From positions 1 to 21,336 of the forward strand of contig WTXG01000460.1 in the NCBI GenBank assembly GCA_022496185.1: a DNA stretch of 21,336 nucleotides, written 5' to 3'. This DNA comes from Multifurca ochricompacta (taxonomy: Eukaryota > Basidiomycota > Agaricomycetes > Russulales > Russulaceae). The position numbers were made by a program, and so were the translations under genes. This document shows, one piece after another, positions 1-9,507 of this stretch; the first letter of the stretch is position 1; the number at the start of each line of letters is the position of its first letter. A model generated the notes under the pieces. It saw only the letters and a program-made list of their open reading frames with translations, had not been told where the DNA came from and made no database searches.

Positions 1-965
1 GCTGCGTCGCCATTCGCATCAGTTGCAGCGCGCGCCGGTCGCCCGTACGTCGCTCTGGCTCCCCAGGTCCCGGAACGGGGGCAAGGTCGAACCCGTTTGC
101 ATCATATGCGACGGGGGGTGCTCAGGGCCTATTTGGCGCGAGTGCTGGACCAGCAGCGAAGCGTGCTCGCGGAGATAGCGATAGTGTCCCCCCTGGCGAG
201 AACAGCGGGGAGAGCACTAGTTGGCGTGAAGGCAGCGCAGGGGCTGAGAAGACGTTTGTAGAACGATTACGAGCTGGGTCAGGTTCGGGCGGTGATGATG
301 ATGAGATCGATGGAGGCTCAGCGGTCTGGGGAGAACATACCACGGGTGGGAAGTGGGCTGAGCAGGAGGGTGAGCGCAGCTGCATTGCACAGCTGGAGAG
401 CGCGATTTTGATTCGGGTTTTTCTCTCTTTTCCAGTGCTTACGGGTGAAGAAGAGGATGAGACGGTGCACAGCGTGCGGGGAAAGTTATTCATGCTCAGC
501 GAACAGAACCAATGGAAGGAGCGTGGGTCGGGCTTATTGCGTCTCAATCGACGGCGGCTCGATCACAGCGGGGCGCGACTGGTAAGTCGAGCCGGCGCCG
601 TTCCATACGGGGCCCTCCAGCTAATTGCTTTTCCTTTTCCCCTCTTATATCCTTCTGCACGCACAAAAGTGATGCGGAAGGACGCCGTATACGCAGTGTT
701 GCTGAATGTGACGCTCTTCCGAGGCATGGGCTGTGCAATCGCTCAGGACCCGCGGTATCTACGATTTAGCGTGTTGACGCCCAGTGGGACGACTCATTAT
801 AACTTGCGGGTGCGTCTCTTTCTCTCTACCCCAAACTTGGCCATTCCTCAAAAAAATACTTGAAATGTGTGATATGCTGTGTGTGGTGTGCTTTTTTAGG
901 TGGGGAGCACGCAGGCCGCAGCAGATCTGTTAAAAGCGATCAACGATAACATCCCACATGTGTAA
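1..965 (+). CDS. RanBP3/Yrb2-type Ran-binding protein, 5' truncated
   Basis: Exons about 1-369, 436-581, 670-809 and 900-965 (stop TAA), with introns of 66, 88 and 90 nt. The part before the first intron is low-complexity and Gly/Ser/Asp-rich, with SPFAS and NPFAS patches and a basic KRAR stretch, as in nuclear RanBP3/Yrb2/Hba1 proteins. The C-terminal half is a clear Ran-binding domain (RanBD1): LTGEEEDETVHSVRGKLFML, then WKERGSGLLRLN and VMRKDAVYAVLLNV. Proteins of this family bind Ran-GTP and assist Crm1-dependent nuclear export; that role is inferred from family. Two one-base breaks are seen. The N-terminal frame changes at the G run 77-81. Exon 2 ends in phase 0 at 581, whereas exon 3 needs one extra base to keep the LVMR motif. 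Both fit a base dropped from a G run. The start codon lies outside the window. Ran-binding identity is sure; the RanBP3 subtype is likely. Confidence 0.85.
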
Positions 966-1480
966 CGCGGTGCGGGCGAGTCTCTCCCATGTCAGCCTAT
1001 ATATATTCTTTACCTGCTTTGCTTCGTTTGTTGAGAGTTGGAGTATCTGCCACGACCGCAAGTGTCAAGCTTGTTGCGGTGCCACCACCACATGGATATA
1101 CATGTATTTCACATAGACCTACGGGAAAAACCATCATTCCCAGAGTCATGCAGACGATAGTGTAGAGAGAGCCCCAGCATCGGTTCACAAAAACTTATGA
1201 GACCATGTTTAATTGCCTTTCTCCCTCTTCCCTTCCTCCCTTGTGCCTTCTTGAGCCAAGGCGCTGGGGGAGGGAGAGGGAGGGTTCAACGATCGTGGGT
1301 GGGTACTCTATCTATCTGTTGCGCTTGGCCACTTTCTTTGCAGCAGCCCAGCCATTAATTTGCCCAGATGTTTCCTTTTATCATTAATGATTGCGGATTG
1401 CGGGACAGGACGGAAAGGCCGGATTTTGCTGAACTCACAAGGAACAATCGCAAATCGCATATTACAGTATATGATCCGAT
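966..1480. other. Intergenic region between the Ran-binding gene and the unidentified gene
   Basis: No convincing coding sequence was seen here on either strand. The stretch holds the 3' flank of the Ran-binding gene, a pyrimidine-rich tract at about 1217-1242 and a purine-rich G4-type tract at 1266-1284. A short inverted repeat, TGATCC (1472-1477) with GGATCA (1486-1491), lies at its right edge. Confidence 0.5.
1266..1284 (+). repeat. G-quadruplex-type G-rich tract
   Basis: The + strand reads GGGGG-A-GGG-AGA-GGG-A-GGG, four runs of at least three G with loops of 1, 3 and 1 nt, which matches the canonical G4 pattern. About 25 bp upstream is a pyrimidine tract of similar composition that could partly pair with it. 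No function can be claimed. Confidence 0.6.
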
Positions 1481-2620
1481 CTAGAGGATCAGAGGGATTG
1501 CCCTATTCTGAAACCGAGGGCCCAGGTCTGGGTCAAAAAAAAGGAAATAATTGGTATCAGCGCTCAGTTCTACACAACCACATAACGCAAAGCTGCCAAC
1601 CATCACCGGGTCCCGGACATCGATAAAGGTCATATTTTTATCTCCCACGTAAATCAATCCTCTGGCATGGAAGTCAGCATTGTCCTCCTCCTAGCTGGCC
1701 CCGTGTTGATTGGCTTGGGTGGTCCGATAATGTGTCCCCAGCGAATGGCTGGTCTTGGATTCGTGGGCGTCAAAGAGTGAGCATCTACTTCCTGCCCACC
1801 CATAAGCGGGTATAGGTGCGACCCATCGTTGAGTGGTATGTCAAAGCCGCATGTTCGTCTTTGTTTGTTTTCTTTACGGAGTCGCTCCAACCACGCCGGT
1901 TTCCACTGCCGTTATATTCGCATCGCATCTGTTCCTTAACTACCTCGTGGTTAAGAGATACTCGATGTAGGTTCATTATCTTTTCGCGCGCGCGCGCGCG
2001 CGGCTGTCTTCATGTCAACGTTTTCGTAAACTAGGGTGTCCCTACTCAGACTCGGACATCATCTACTTGAAATGAGGCGTACGCCTTATGTTTGCCGATC
2101 AATTCGACCCTCTGCCATCAACATGTGGCGCGGTTGAATCCCCCCCCTTCCCCTCCCCTTCACGCAACACATTACGGCTTCTCTCCCGTTGCCAATCTTG
2201 ATATCCTTTGGCTATGCCCGTTCTAAGGTTCTCTGGGAGAGGTATCGAGGGTATGATTGCAAGATCGTGAATATGGTATACTCCGGCTGAGAGTGGATGC
2301 GTCAGATCGTGCAGATTCTCAAAGATCAACACGCCCTTGAGAAGTTAAGCCTTGTCTTGTCTCGCTTAACTTCAGGGTTCGTATTTGCCGTCATAAGGTG
2401 TAGAGCCTTCTTCTCACCACTGGTTTGCATTGGATTTATCACATGCGATCCCAGATTGACTCGACGAGAACAAAATATCATGATGGTTCATGGACTTCAA
2501 CTGTGCCAGGACGCTCCACTCTGCTACCCATTCATTCGTCTTCCCTGGCCGAAGACTCGCTCTGAGGTGTGGACAGCCTACCGGACATGGCTTTGGCGAC
2601 GCCCGATTGGAGGATTCGTG
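1481..2620 (-). CDS. Unidentified protein, probable multi-exon gene
   Basis: I do not recognise this protein. Three minus-strand stretches read like real coding sequence. They are 2620-2418 (contains NEWVAEWSVLAQLKSMNHHD, ends at a GTGAGA donor), 2335 to about 2164 (contains ENLHDLTHPLSAGVYHIHDL and GIAKGYQDWQRE), and 1905-1481 (opens WKPAWLERLRKENKQRR after a GGCAG acceptor, then FDIPLNDGSHLYPL). At 1690/1691 the frame changes by one base and stays open for 69 codons (ARGLIYVGDKNMTFIDVRDP) to a TAG at 1481. The shift falls in a GG run, and the first junction also lacks one base next to a GGG run, like the breaks in neighbouring genes. The start codon and the 258-nt gap between the second and third stretches are unresolved; another exon may lie there. 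It could also be a decayed gene. The residue order looks protein-like but no family motif was identified. Confidence 0.4.
1985..2002. repeat. (CG)9 dinucleotide repeat
   Basis: Eighteen bases of perfect alternating CG. Such tracts can adopt Z-DNA and are prone to slippage. It lies in the gap between the second and third coding stretches of the unidentified minus-strand gene. Confidence 0.9.
2140..2158 (-). repeat. C-rich tract, G4-type on the minus strand
   Basis: C runs of 8, 4 and 4 (2140-2147, 2150-2153, 2155-2158) read on the minus strand as GGGG-A-GGGG-AA-G8, enough for a G-quadruplex. It lies just downstream of the second coding stretch of the unidentified gene, probably in its intron. 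Confidence 0.5.
2341..2373. repeat. Perfect 10-bp inverted repeat with 13-nt loop
   Basis: GAAGTTAAGC at 2341-2350 is exactly complementary to GCTTAACTTC at 2364-2373. It lies about 500 bp upstream of the first esterase and inside the likely first intron of the minus-strand unidentified gene. It may be a hairpin or a protein-binding palindrome; neither can be shown here. Confidence 0.6.
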
Positions 2621-2753
2621 TCAGGGGCAATCTAGTCGTCTTATGAAGAAGAAACTTCTTGCTCTTGGTTGCGCCGTGTTGGTCGTCCTGTTTAGGATAT
2701 CATTAACAAGTACTGCTCCATCCCGGAAATGCCTCGGAATCGCGTGACTAATA

Positions 2754-2770
2754 GGGCTTTCTCAAAGCCC
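2754..2770. promoter_or_regulatory. 7-bp inverted repeat upstream of the first esterase
   Basis: GGGCTTT-CTC-AAAGCCC is a perfect 7-bp inverted repeat with a 3-nt spacer, 105 bp before the esterase start and about 40 bp before its TATA box. The position suits a transcription-factor site, but this is inference only. Confidence 0.35.
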
Positions 2771-2808
2771 ACAGACCTGTAGCATTATCAAAGGCGGGTC
2801 CTATGGAC

Positions 2809-2815
2809 TATAAAA
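2809..2815 (+). promoter_or_regulatory. TATA box of the first esterase
   Basis: TATAAAA ends 60 nt before the ATG at 2875. The second esterase has a TATA box at a matching distance. This supports the start at 2875 rather than the in-frame ATG at 2803, which lies upstream of the TATA box. Confidence 0.6.
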
Positions 2816-2874
2816 TCCCAATGTATTCTTCAGTCTCATCAAGCTCTTACCCGCAACAAGACAGATTACTTGAA

Positions 2875-5366
2875 ATGCGGATATCTTGTGTACTTGTAGC
2901 TTTGTTCGCGGGCCAGGCTTCCCTGGCCCTCGTTACTCATTTCGAACCTTTCGTAGTACAGAAACATAACGCACCTCTGACTGCCGGGTTTTGCGACGGT
3001 ATTGGCTCTACCGCGAACGCACGTCTTGATAAGGCAACGTTTACCGGGATCTGCTCACTCAAGACGGCCAAGTTCCTCGGGATTCCTTACGCACAACCTC
3101 CGTGAGTTCCAGTTTGTCCTTTGTCTGCCCTCGCACAATTAATGAATAATGTCGTTACACAACAGGATTTGCGATCGGCGCTTGCGCGTCCCAAACGCCC
3201 TCCCGCCCTATAAGGGCCATTACATGGTACAGAAATATGGGCCGTCTTGTCCGCAGCAGCGCTTGGTCCTTCCCCGTTTGCACGACACGAAGTTAGAAGG
3301 GCATATTAAAACATCACAGCCCGCTTGTACGAAGGTTTGACGCCGGACCACGAAGACTGTATGGTGACCTCTCTCGTCTTCAGTTGCCTCGTTGCACTGA
3401 GCAATTCCTTCCCGAACAGGCCTGACGATCAACGTGGTCACGCCAAAGGACGCGACGCCGAAGTCAAAGCTTCCTGTCGTGGTGGTAAGCATCATTGACT
3501 GCCGTTGGCTCGCCTTTTATGAATAATGCTCCCAAGTGGTTCTTTGGAGGCGGCTTTGAGATTGGCGGGACTTCAACGTACGTTCTATCTCTCATGCAGC
3601 TATGTCTATGTCTTACGTTTTAGAATCACGAAGGTATGACGGTGGTCTTATTGTTGCCCGCTCCATTCAGTTGGGGGAGCCGATTCTTTTCGTCAGTATG
3701 AACTATCGGTGAGTTGATCCATACAGCGTGGGACCTTCTCATGAAAACTCACTTGCCTGCCAGGCTTTCCGGTGAGTTGAATACAGATGACTTTTCTGCT
3801 GTAAACCATTGACTCAAACTTGCGTACTTTTAAGCGCTCGGATTTTTGCCCGGAAAAGAAGTGAAGAAAGCAAGGGTTGGAAACTTGGGCCTACAAGACC
3901 GTCAGTCAACTTATTTTTACTCACCTCTCGACGCTAATATTTTTTTTTTAGAACGCCTTGCTCTGAAATGGGTCCAAAAATACATCTCAGCATTTGGCGG
4001 CGATCCCTCTAAGGTGACCATGTCAGTCACGTATTCTGCCACTCTTGCGGCGTGTCCTTATACAGTTTACCAGATGGGGAGAAAGCGCGGGTGCCATTTC
4101 AGTGGCTATGCATATGGTGGTCAACAATGGCAAACAAAAAGGATTATTCCGAGGTGCAATCATGCAATCGGGTGGCCCCATTCCAGTTGGAGACATCGAG
4201 AATGGCCAACAATATTATGACGCTCTCGTAAAGAATGCTGCTTGCGACCATAGCCGTGATACTTTGGCTTGTCTTCGTAAAGTTCCATACTCAAGGTTAA
4301 AGTATGCTATGGACATCTCGCCCAACTTCTTCGCGTATCAGGTAAAGGCTTATTCATTTGACAGCACTCGTTGACGGGATCTCATCTCTCTGAATGTGCA
4401 GGGGCTTACATTGGCTTGGTTACCCCGCGTCGATGGCGTTTTCTTGACTGAGAACCCGCAAACGGCTGTTCAGAGGGGACACGTAGCAAGCGTGCCCATG
4501 ATCGCAGGCATGATATTCTACAATGTGTTGTGCGACAGAACACTAAGGGTATTCCAGGAAACTGTGACGACGAGGGTTCAATGTTTTCGCTTTCATCCCT
4601 GAACGTCACGTAGGTTCTCATCTATACCCATTTATTTGCATTCACCTAAAGAGGAGGCAGCAATACGGCACAGACGGCGACATACTTCAAGTCATTTATG
4701 TTGCCAACAGCCCCAAAAGAGGAAATAGACCGTCTCCTTAAATATTACCCAGAGAATCCAGAGGCCGGATGCCCATTTGATACCGGGACTAGGAATGCGC
4801 TTAGTATGCCGCCTAGAAGTCTATCTCCCCTGCATGAACTCGAACTGATCTTACCTGGACAGCTTCACAATTTAAAAGAATTGCGGCCATTCAGGGTGAC
4901 ATCGTGTTCCATGGCCCCCGCCGGTTCTTATTGAAACATCGCGCCGGAAAGCAGAGGAGCTGGGCTTTCAGTACGTCAGAAAAAGTTTCAAAATGAGACA
5001 CAGGTCATTGATAGCACCCGTAGTTCATAAGCGGGGCAAGAATGTTCCCTTCATTGGATCGGTGGGGATCTGCAACCAAAGTTTTCTCGTATGACTTGGC
5101 TTATTCCATTCCCCTAGGCTCACGCAACAGACCTGATCAACTCGTTCGGTGGTGGGGAATTGATGGACTACGTGATCTACTTCACCCGGAACCTTAATCC
5201 CAACGGCAAAGCAGCGACCATCCCTTGGCCGCAGTACAATCTAAAGAAGCCTACGGCGCTTATCTTCCGGGACGACGCATTGCTTCCGGTGATTACGGAC
5301 GAGGATAATTATCGCGCTCCTGCTCTGAACTATATCGCGGCCCTGTCATTGCGACACCCCATATGA
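2875..5366 (+). CDS. Secreted type-B carboxylesterase/lipase, upstream copy
   Basis: Fifteen exons: 2875-3101, 3166-3358, 3420-3484, 3537-3577, 3634-3708, 3764-3771, 3835-3900, 3952-4021, 4074-4341, 4402-4507, 4558-4609, 4661-4803, 4863-4970, 5024-5061 and 5118-5366. It encodes an alpha/beta-hydrolase of the fungal lipase/cholinesterase family. An N-terminal signal peptide (MRISCVLVALFAGQASLALV) directs export. Family motifs: oxyanion-hole GGGF, the EDCLTINV signature, GGDPSKVTIWGESAGA with the nucleophile Ser, CDDEG with the catalytic Glu, and AHATD with the catalytic His. Substrate is unknown; ester or lipid hydrolysis outside the cell is inferred. One fault is seen: exon 2 is one base short at AAAA 3308-3311, so the frame as written ends at a TGA near 3340 before resuming at ITARLYEG. 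With one base allowed, the product is 569 residues. The break may be an assembly error or real inactivation. It shares every intron position with its neighbour. Confidence 0.88.
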
Positions 5367-5671
5367 TTTTTTCTTCCCTATCTTTATCCGTACACTACGG
5401 TGTGTACATACGGTACACAATATACGCGGCCATGATAGACAGCGGATCGTATTTCCAAGTTGCGCGTGGGTGATTAGAGTCAAGATCCTGAATGCAATAT
5501 TATAATTATAGATAACATGTGAACAAGACTGCAAGCACGCGGGTAAAACCAAGGTTTTCAGTAAACGTTTAGGTGACCACGATGGGTTTACTCAACAATC
5601 TCCAGTTTTGAATCAGGTGGCCGGAAGGAAGCTCTACGAAATATTTGGCCCTAGACTCATTTCCAACGAAC

Positions 5672-5693
5672 GATTAGTCGGGGATTAGTCGGG
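5672..5693. repeat. Perfect 11-bp tandem duplication
   Basis: The unit GATTAGTCGGG occurs twice without a spacer (5672-5682, 5683-5693). CGG triplets in direct repeat can be half-sites of fungal Zn(II)2Cys6 regulators, but a chance duplication is equally possible. Confidence 0.6.
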
Positions 5694-6438
5694 TATCCCA
5701 ACCCAACGAACCCATCCGCCACACGTGATGCACTCTCTCATACTGTTGAATTCAGGGGACGTGGTGTGTGCGCGCCAATCATAGCGAGGAGTAATGAGCG
5801 CTTAAACGGATACACAGCGCGAATGATTGTGAAAGACGCTCAGTGAAGTGCTTCACGTTCGTTGCCGCTGCTATCATTGTCCATTCCTTATCAATCACCA
5901 GTGGGCTTTGGTTTTTCGGACCGAACGCCTTCGAGCGCCATCCTCAATCTGGCCGTTACTCGTCTCTGCCTCTTTTTACAATAGTGTGAGAAGAAAAGAG
6001 ATATACTTGCAGTAACTGTGGTAATTGCACTTCGAGTGGATGTGTGACAAATCGTGGCAGTTGTGCCAACAAATCAAATCAAGGCGCACTGGTTAACCTC
6101 GACCTCAGTCTTCCAAATTTTCGCCGAGCCCACAATTATTTCTGGCTGCTGGCCGCTGGCTGAAATCACCGGATCAACTTTCACATGATCACGAAGAATT
6201 TGCTTTAGTCTTTTCCTGATTACGCACACTCAGGGAACCGTCTGACCATGGCACTACGCATCTAGATCTCTGGTGTATGTTTCAGGTACTCTCTCTCTTT
6301 GAATTGAGTCCCAGCCAAATATCAGGTTCTATATGTTGATTTGTGACCACTGATCTGTCCTGGTGATGAAACCTTGCAAACCTTGATAGATGGGGACCAT
6401 CGACCCCGCCTACCCCTGGCGGTGTCAAGCACACCCCC

Positions 6439-6446
6439 TATATAAA
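6439..6446 (+). promoter_or_regulatory. TATA box of the second esterase
   Basis: TATATAAA ends 66 nt before the ATG at 6513. Its placement mirrors that of the upstream copy, which argues that both genes keep the same core promoter design. Confidence 0.65.
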
Positions 6447-6512
6447 GCCACGACAAGGAAGAGGTCCCTCGACCATTAGGTTTCTCACTTCCCCAAAGGC
6501 GACCTGCTTCAC

Positions 6513-8998
6513 ATGAGGGTGATTCACGTAGCCCTTGCCTTGTTTGCACGGCAGGCAGTCTTCGCTCTTGCGACCTCAACAAGGAGACCTTTTGTTGTGC
6601 AGCAGAAATCGAATACTCCCCTTGTGGGGACGAAGTTCTACGGCAGCGCTCCTTCTGCCCCACAAGCATACCTTGATAACGCAACTTTCACCGGAATCTA
6701 TATAGGTCGAACGGCCCGGTTCTTGGGTATCCCATACGCACAGCCTCCGTGAGTTCGAACTACCGTTGCCACTCGCCAATAGAGCAAACAAGCGTGTCTG
6801 TAGCACGTGCAACCGGCGTCTACGGTTGCCAGAACCTCTTCCACCTTATGAAGGCCATTACGATGTTCATAAATTCGGGCCGTCGTGCCCACAGCAGCGC
6901 TTGATTCTACCTATAGGGCTGAACACAGGGTTGGAAAAGGATGTTAGCAGCATCGTGACCAGCCTCTACGAAGATGTGACAACAGATAGCGAGGACTGTA
7001 AGGCCTACTCTCGTCATCGATAGGCGTATAGCACTAAGTATCATTGTGTCACAAGGTCTGACGATCAATGTTGTCACACCTGTGAGCGCCACGCCGTCGT
7101 CCGGACTTCCTGTTGTGGTTGTAAGTATGGTTACAAACATTCCAATGCGATGTAGATTCACTTATAGGCGGGGTGGTTAGTGGTTTTTCGGCGGCGGCTT
7201 CGAAATTGGCGGGACTGCTACGTATGTGCCATTTTCCTTGCGATAGAGAGAACGACTCTCAGCATTGTATCCGGAAGTTATGATGGTGGGGTTATCGTTT
7301 CCCGCTCCATTGAAATTGGGGAGCCAGTGATTTTTGTCAGTATGAACTACCGGTGAGCTGATCTCGATGGTTGTACGTGGTTGATCAACGAGTCTATACG
7401 CCCGCTAGCATTTCTGGTATGTTGTACTTGAACATCATCCTCCAAAACACCTCGACATAAAGTTCCCTCCTTGCAGCGCTTGGCTTCCTACCAGGGAAAG
7501 AGGTGAAAGAAGCTAAAATTGGAAACCTGGGCCTTCAAGATCGTGAGTTGACTCCCTATTGTTCACGTTGTGAAACTCATCCACTCGGAGAACGCCTCTC
7601 CTTGAAATGGATCCAGAAATATATCTCGGCATTCGGTGGCGATCCCTCCAAAGTGACCATGTCAGTTCAGTCTGTCGCTCTTGTGGTATGCTCTTATACA
7701 TTACATCAGATGGGGAGAAAGCGCGGGTGCCATTTCAGTGGCCCTACATATGTTAGTGAATCAGGGTGACCAACAAGGATTATTCCGAGGTGCAATCATG
7801 CAATCGGGTGGCCCCATTCCAGTTGGAGACATCGAGCATGGCCAGCAATATTATGACGCTCTCGTTAAAAACGCAGCTTGTGACAATAGTCCTGATACTT
7901 TGGAATGTCTTCGTAACGTGCCATTCCCAAGGTTAAAGTATGCTATGGACATCTCGCCCAACTTCTTCGCGTATCAGGTAAAGGCCCATTCATTTGACAG
8001 CACTCGTTGACGGGATCTCATCTCTCTGAATGTACAGGGGCTTACATTAGCTTGGTTACCGCGCGTCGATGGCGTTTTCTTGACTGAACCACCCCAATAC
8101 GCGGTTCTGCGAGGCCATGTAGCAAATGTACCCATGATTACAGGCACGAGGCTTTTGCATACTGCGGAGGGGATATGCTGAGGGTATTGCAGGAAATTGC
8201 GACGACGAGGGTTCACTATTCTCGCTATCGTCTCTGAATATCAGGTGGGTTCTCATATACTTTCACTAGCCAACATTTGTCCGAAGGTGGACGATGGCAG
8301 CGGCACAGACGACCTGCGGGTGTACATGAAGTCGTTCATGTTGCCATCTGCCGCTCCAAACGAGTTGGACCTCCTCCTGCAATATTATCCAGACAATCAA
8401 CTGGCTGGGTGCCCCTTTGATACGGGGATTAGGAACGAACTAGGTGTGCCTTATTGCGGGTTATTCCCTCAATAGTCTTGAGATTACTTGGCCAGGCCCA
8501 CAATTCAAACGGATTGCCGCAATCCAAGGCGATATCGTATTTCATGGCCCCCGTCGATTCTTCTTGACACATCAAGCCCGCAAGCAGAGTAGCTGGGCTT
8601 TCAGTATGTCCAGATTTGCGTACCAGAGCCCGTCATTTGCTTAGATGTTTGCAGTTCATAAGCGGGGCAAGGATACCCCGTTCGTCGGAGCCGTAAGTCC
8701 TCATTAGATCATTAGAAACTCTTTCCAAAGAGAGCTTATTCCCTGCCATTAGGCACACGCGACAGACCTTCTGAATTCGTTTGGTGGGGGGGAATTGGCG
8801 GATTATATCATATATTTCACTCGAAACCTCAATCCAAACGGCAAGTTAGGGATTAAGTGGCCACAGTACAATTTACGAAACCCAAAGGCGCTTATTTTCC
8901 AGGACGACCCATTCTTTCCTGTAATTGTAGGAGACGATAACTATCGCGCCAACTCTCTGGAATTTGTTGCGAATCTGTCGTTGCTACATCCCATCTAG
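6513..8998 (+). CDS. Secreted type-B carboxylesterase/lipase, downstream copy
   Basis: Fifteen exons, all in phase: 6513-6748, 6804-6997, 7056-7120, 7181-7221, 7278-7352, 7409-7416, 7477-7542, 7591-7660, 7710-7977, 8038-8143, 8193-8244, 8301-8443, 8496-8603, 8655-8692 and 8753-8998. The product is 571 residues, normal for this family. A signal peptide (MRVIHVALALFARQAVFALA) precedes the mature enzyme. The inferred catalytic triad is Ser256 in GESAG, Glu382 in CDDEG and His492 in AHATD; the spacing resembles that of Candida rugosa lipase-type enzymes. GGGF supplies the oxyanion hole, and EDCLTINV is the second family signature. Its role would be secreted ester hydrolysis; the substrate cannot be told. 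It is a tandem duplicate of the gene ending at 5366, with identical intron positions, a shared 8-nt exon and a shared GC-AG intron. No break was found, so this copy looks functional. Confidence 0.93.
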
Positions 8999-9028
8999 GA
9001 TCGGTTTTTGTGTATTTATATGATGTTC

Positions 9029-9486
9029 TCAAACCGAATCCATAGTGTATAATGCCATGCCGGGTTCAGGGTAGTTAACAGTGATCCCGCATCGCAAACT
9101 GGGAAATTCGCGCTCTTGCCCCTTCCTTGTCAGCGGCATTTGCTTCCTTGAGCCGCATATCATATAAGTGAGCTCGGGGCCGATTGTGGTTCTGTAGGAC
9201 CCGACGTTGATTCCCAAATGTATCTTGACCTCAAAGCGTAGGGAAACTACCGAAGGGGTGCAATGAGCTACTCTCCCTGCTCCTTCCACGTCTAGCCGAC
9301 AGCTAACAGTTTTTTTTACAAAATCCACCTCAGGGTATAGAAGCGCCAACTTCTCCTCAAACCTTCTTTATCCTCTTCTATGTGGGTGTGACTCAATCTT
9401 ACCAATAGTCTCCTCCAGCCTAGTTAAGGCCGAGATTCCATAAATTGTCGGGCGACGTGAGATGCAAGGGCTTGCTCAAGACCATT
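9029..9486 (-). pseudogene. Possible coding remnant of unknown family
   Basis: The minus strand is open from a Met at 9349 to a stop at 9029 (106 codons). Just upstream, 9486-9430 reads NGLEQALASHVARQFMESRP before a TAA; allowing one more base it continues LTRLEETIG and reaches a GTAAGA donor. These pieces look protein-like and lie in order, but I do not recognise a family. A clean splice model was not found. It could be the 3' end of a decayed gene, a real gene with assembly errors, or chance. Confidence 0.25.
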
Positions 9487-9492
9487 CGAGGT

Positions 9493-9507
9493 GGGGGCGG
9501 GGGGGGG
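9493..9507 (+). repeat. G-run pair (G5-C-G9)
   Basis: Five G, one C, then nine G. It is a likely site for length errors in sequencing and could form a G-quadruplex. Confidence 0.6.

Larger units (their letters stand above)
5367..6512. other. Intergenic region between the two esterases
   Basis: About 1.1 kb with no convincing coding sequence on either strand. It contains an 11-bp tandem duplication at 5672-5693, a CCAAT box at about 5776 and, at its right end, the TATA box of the downstream esterase. No remnant of a third esterase copy was recognised. Confidence 0.6.

Noticed and set aside
122..547. A minus-strand open frame of 141 codons at the left end
   Set aside because: It is the shadow of the Ran-binding gene; the plus strand carries a clear RanBD1 domain there.
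1205..1387. A plus-strand open frame of 60 codons
   Set aside because: It is mostly low-complexity pyrimidine and purine tracts with no protein-like pattern.
2803..2874. Upstream in-frame ATG for the first esterase
   Set aside because: It lies upstream of the TATA box at 2809-2815 and would put 24 residues before a clean signal peptide; the paralogue starts at the position equivalent to 2875.
2875..8998. The esterase pair as a toxin or antimicrobial biosynthetic cluster
   Set aside because: There is no synthase, transporter or pathway regulator nearby. A simple tandem duplication of a secreted hydrolase explains the locus.
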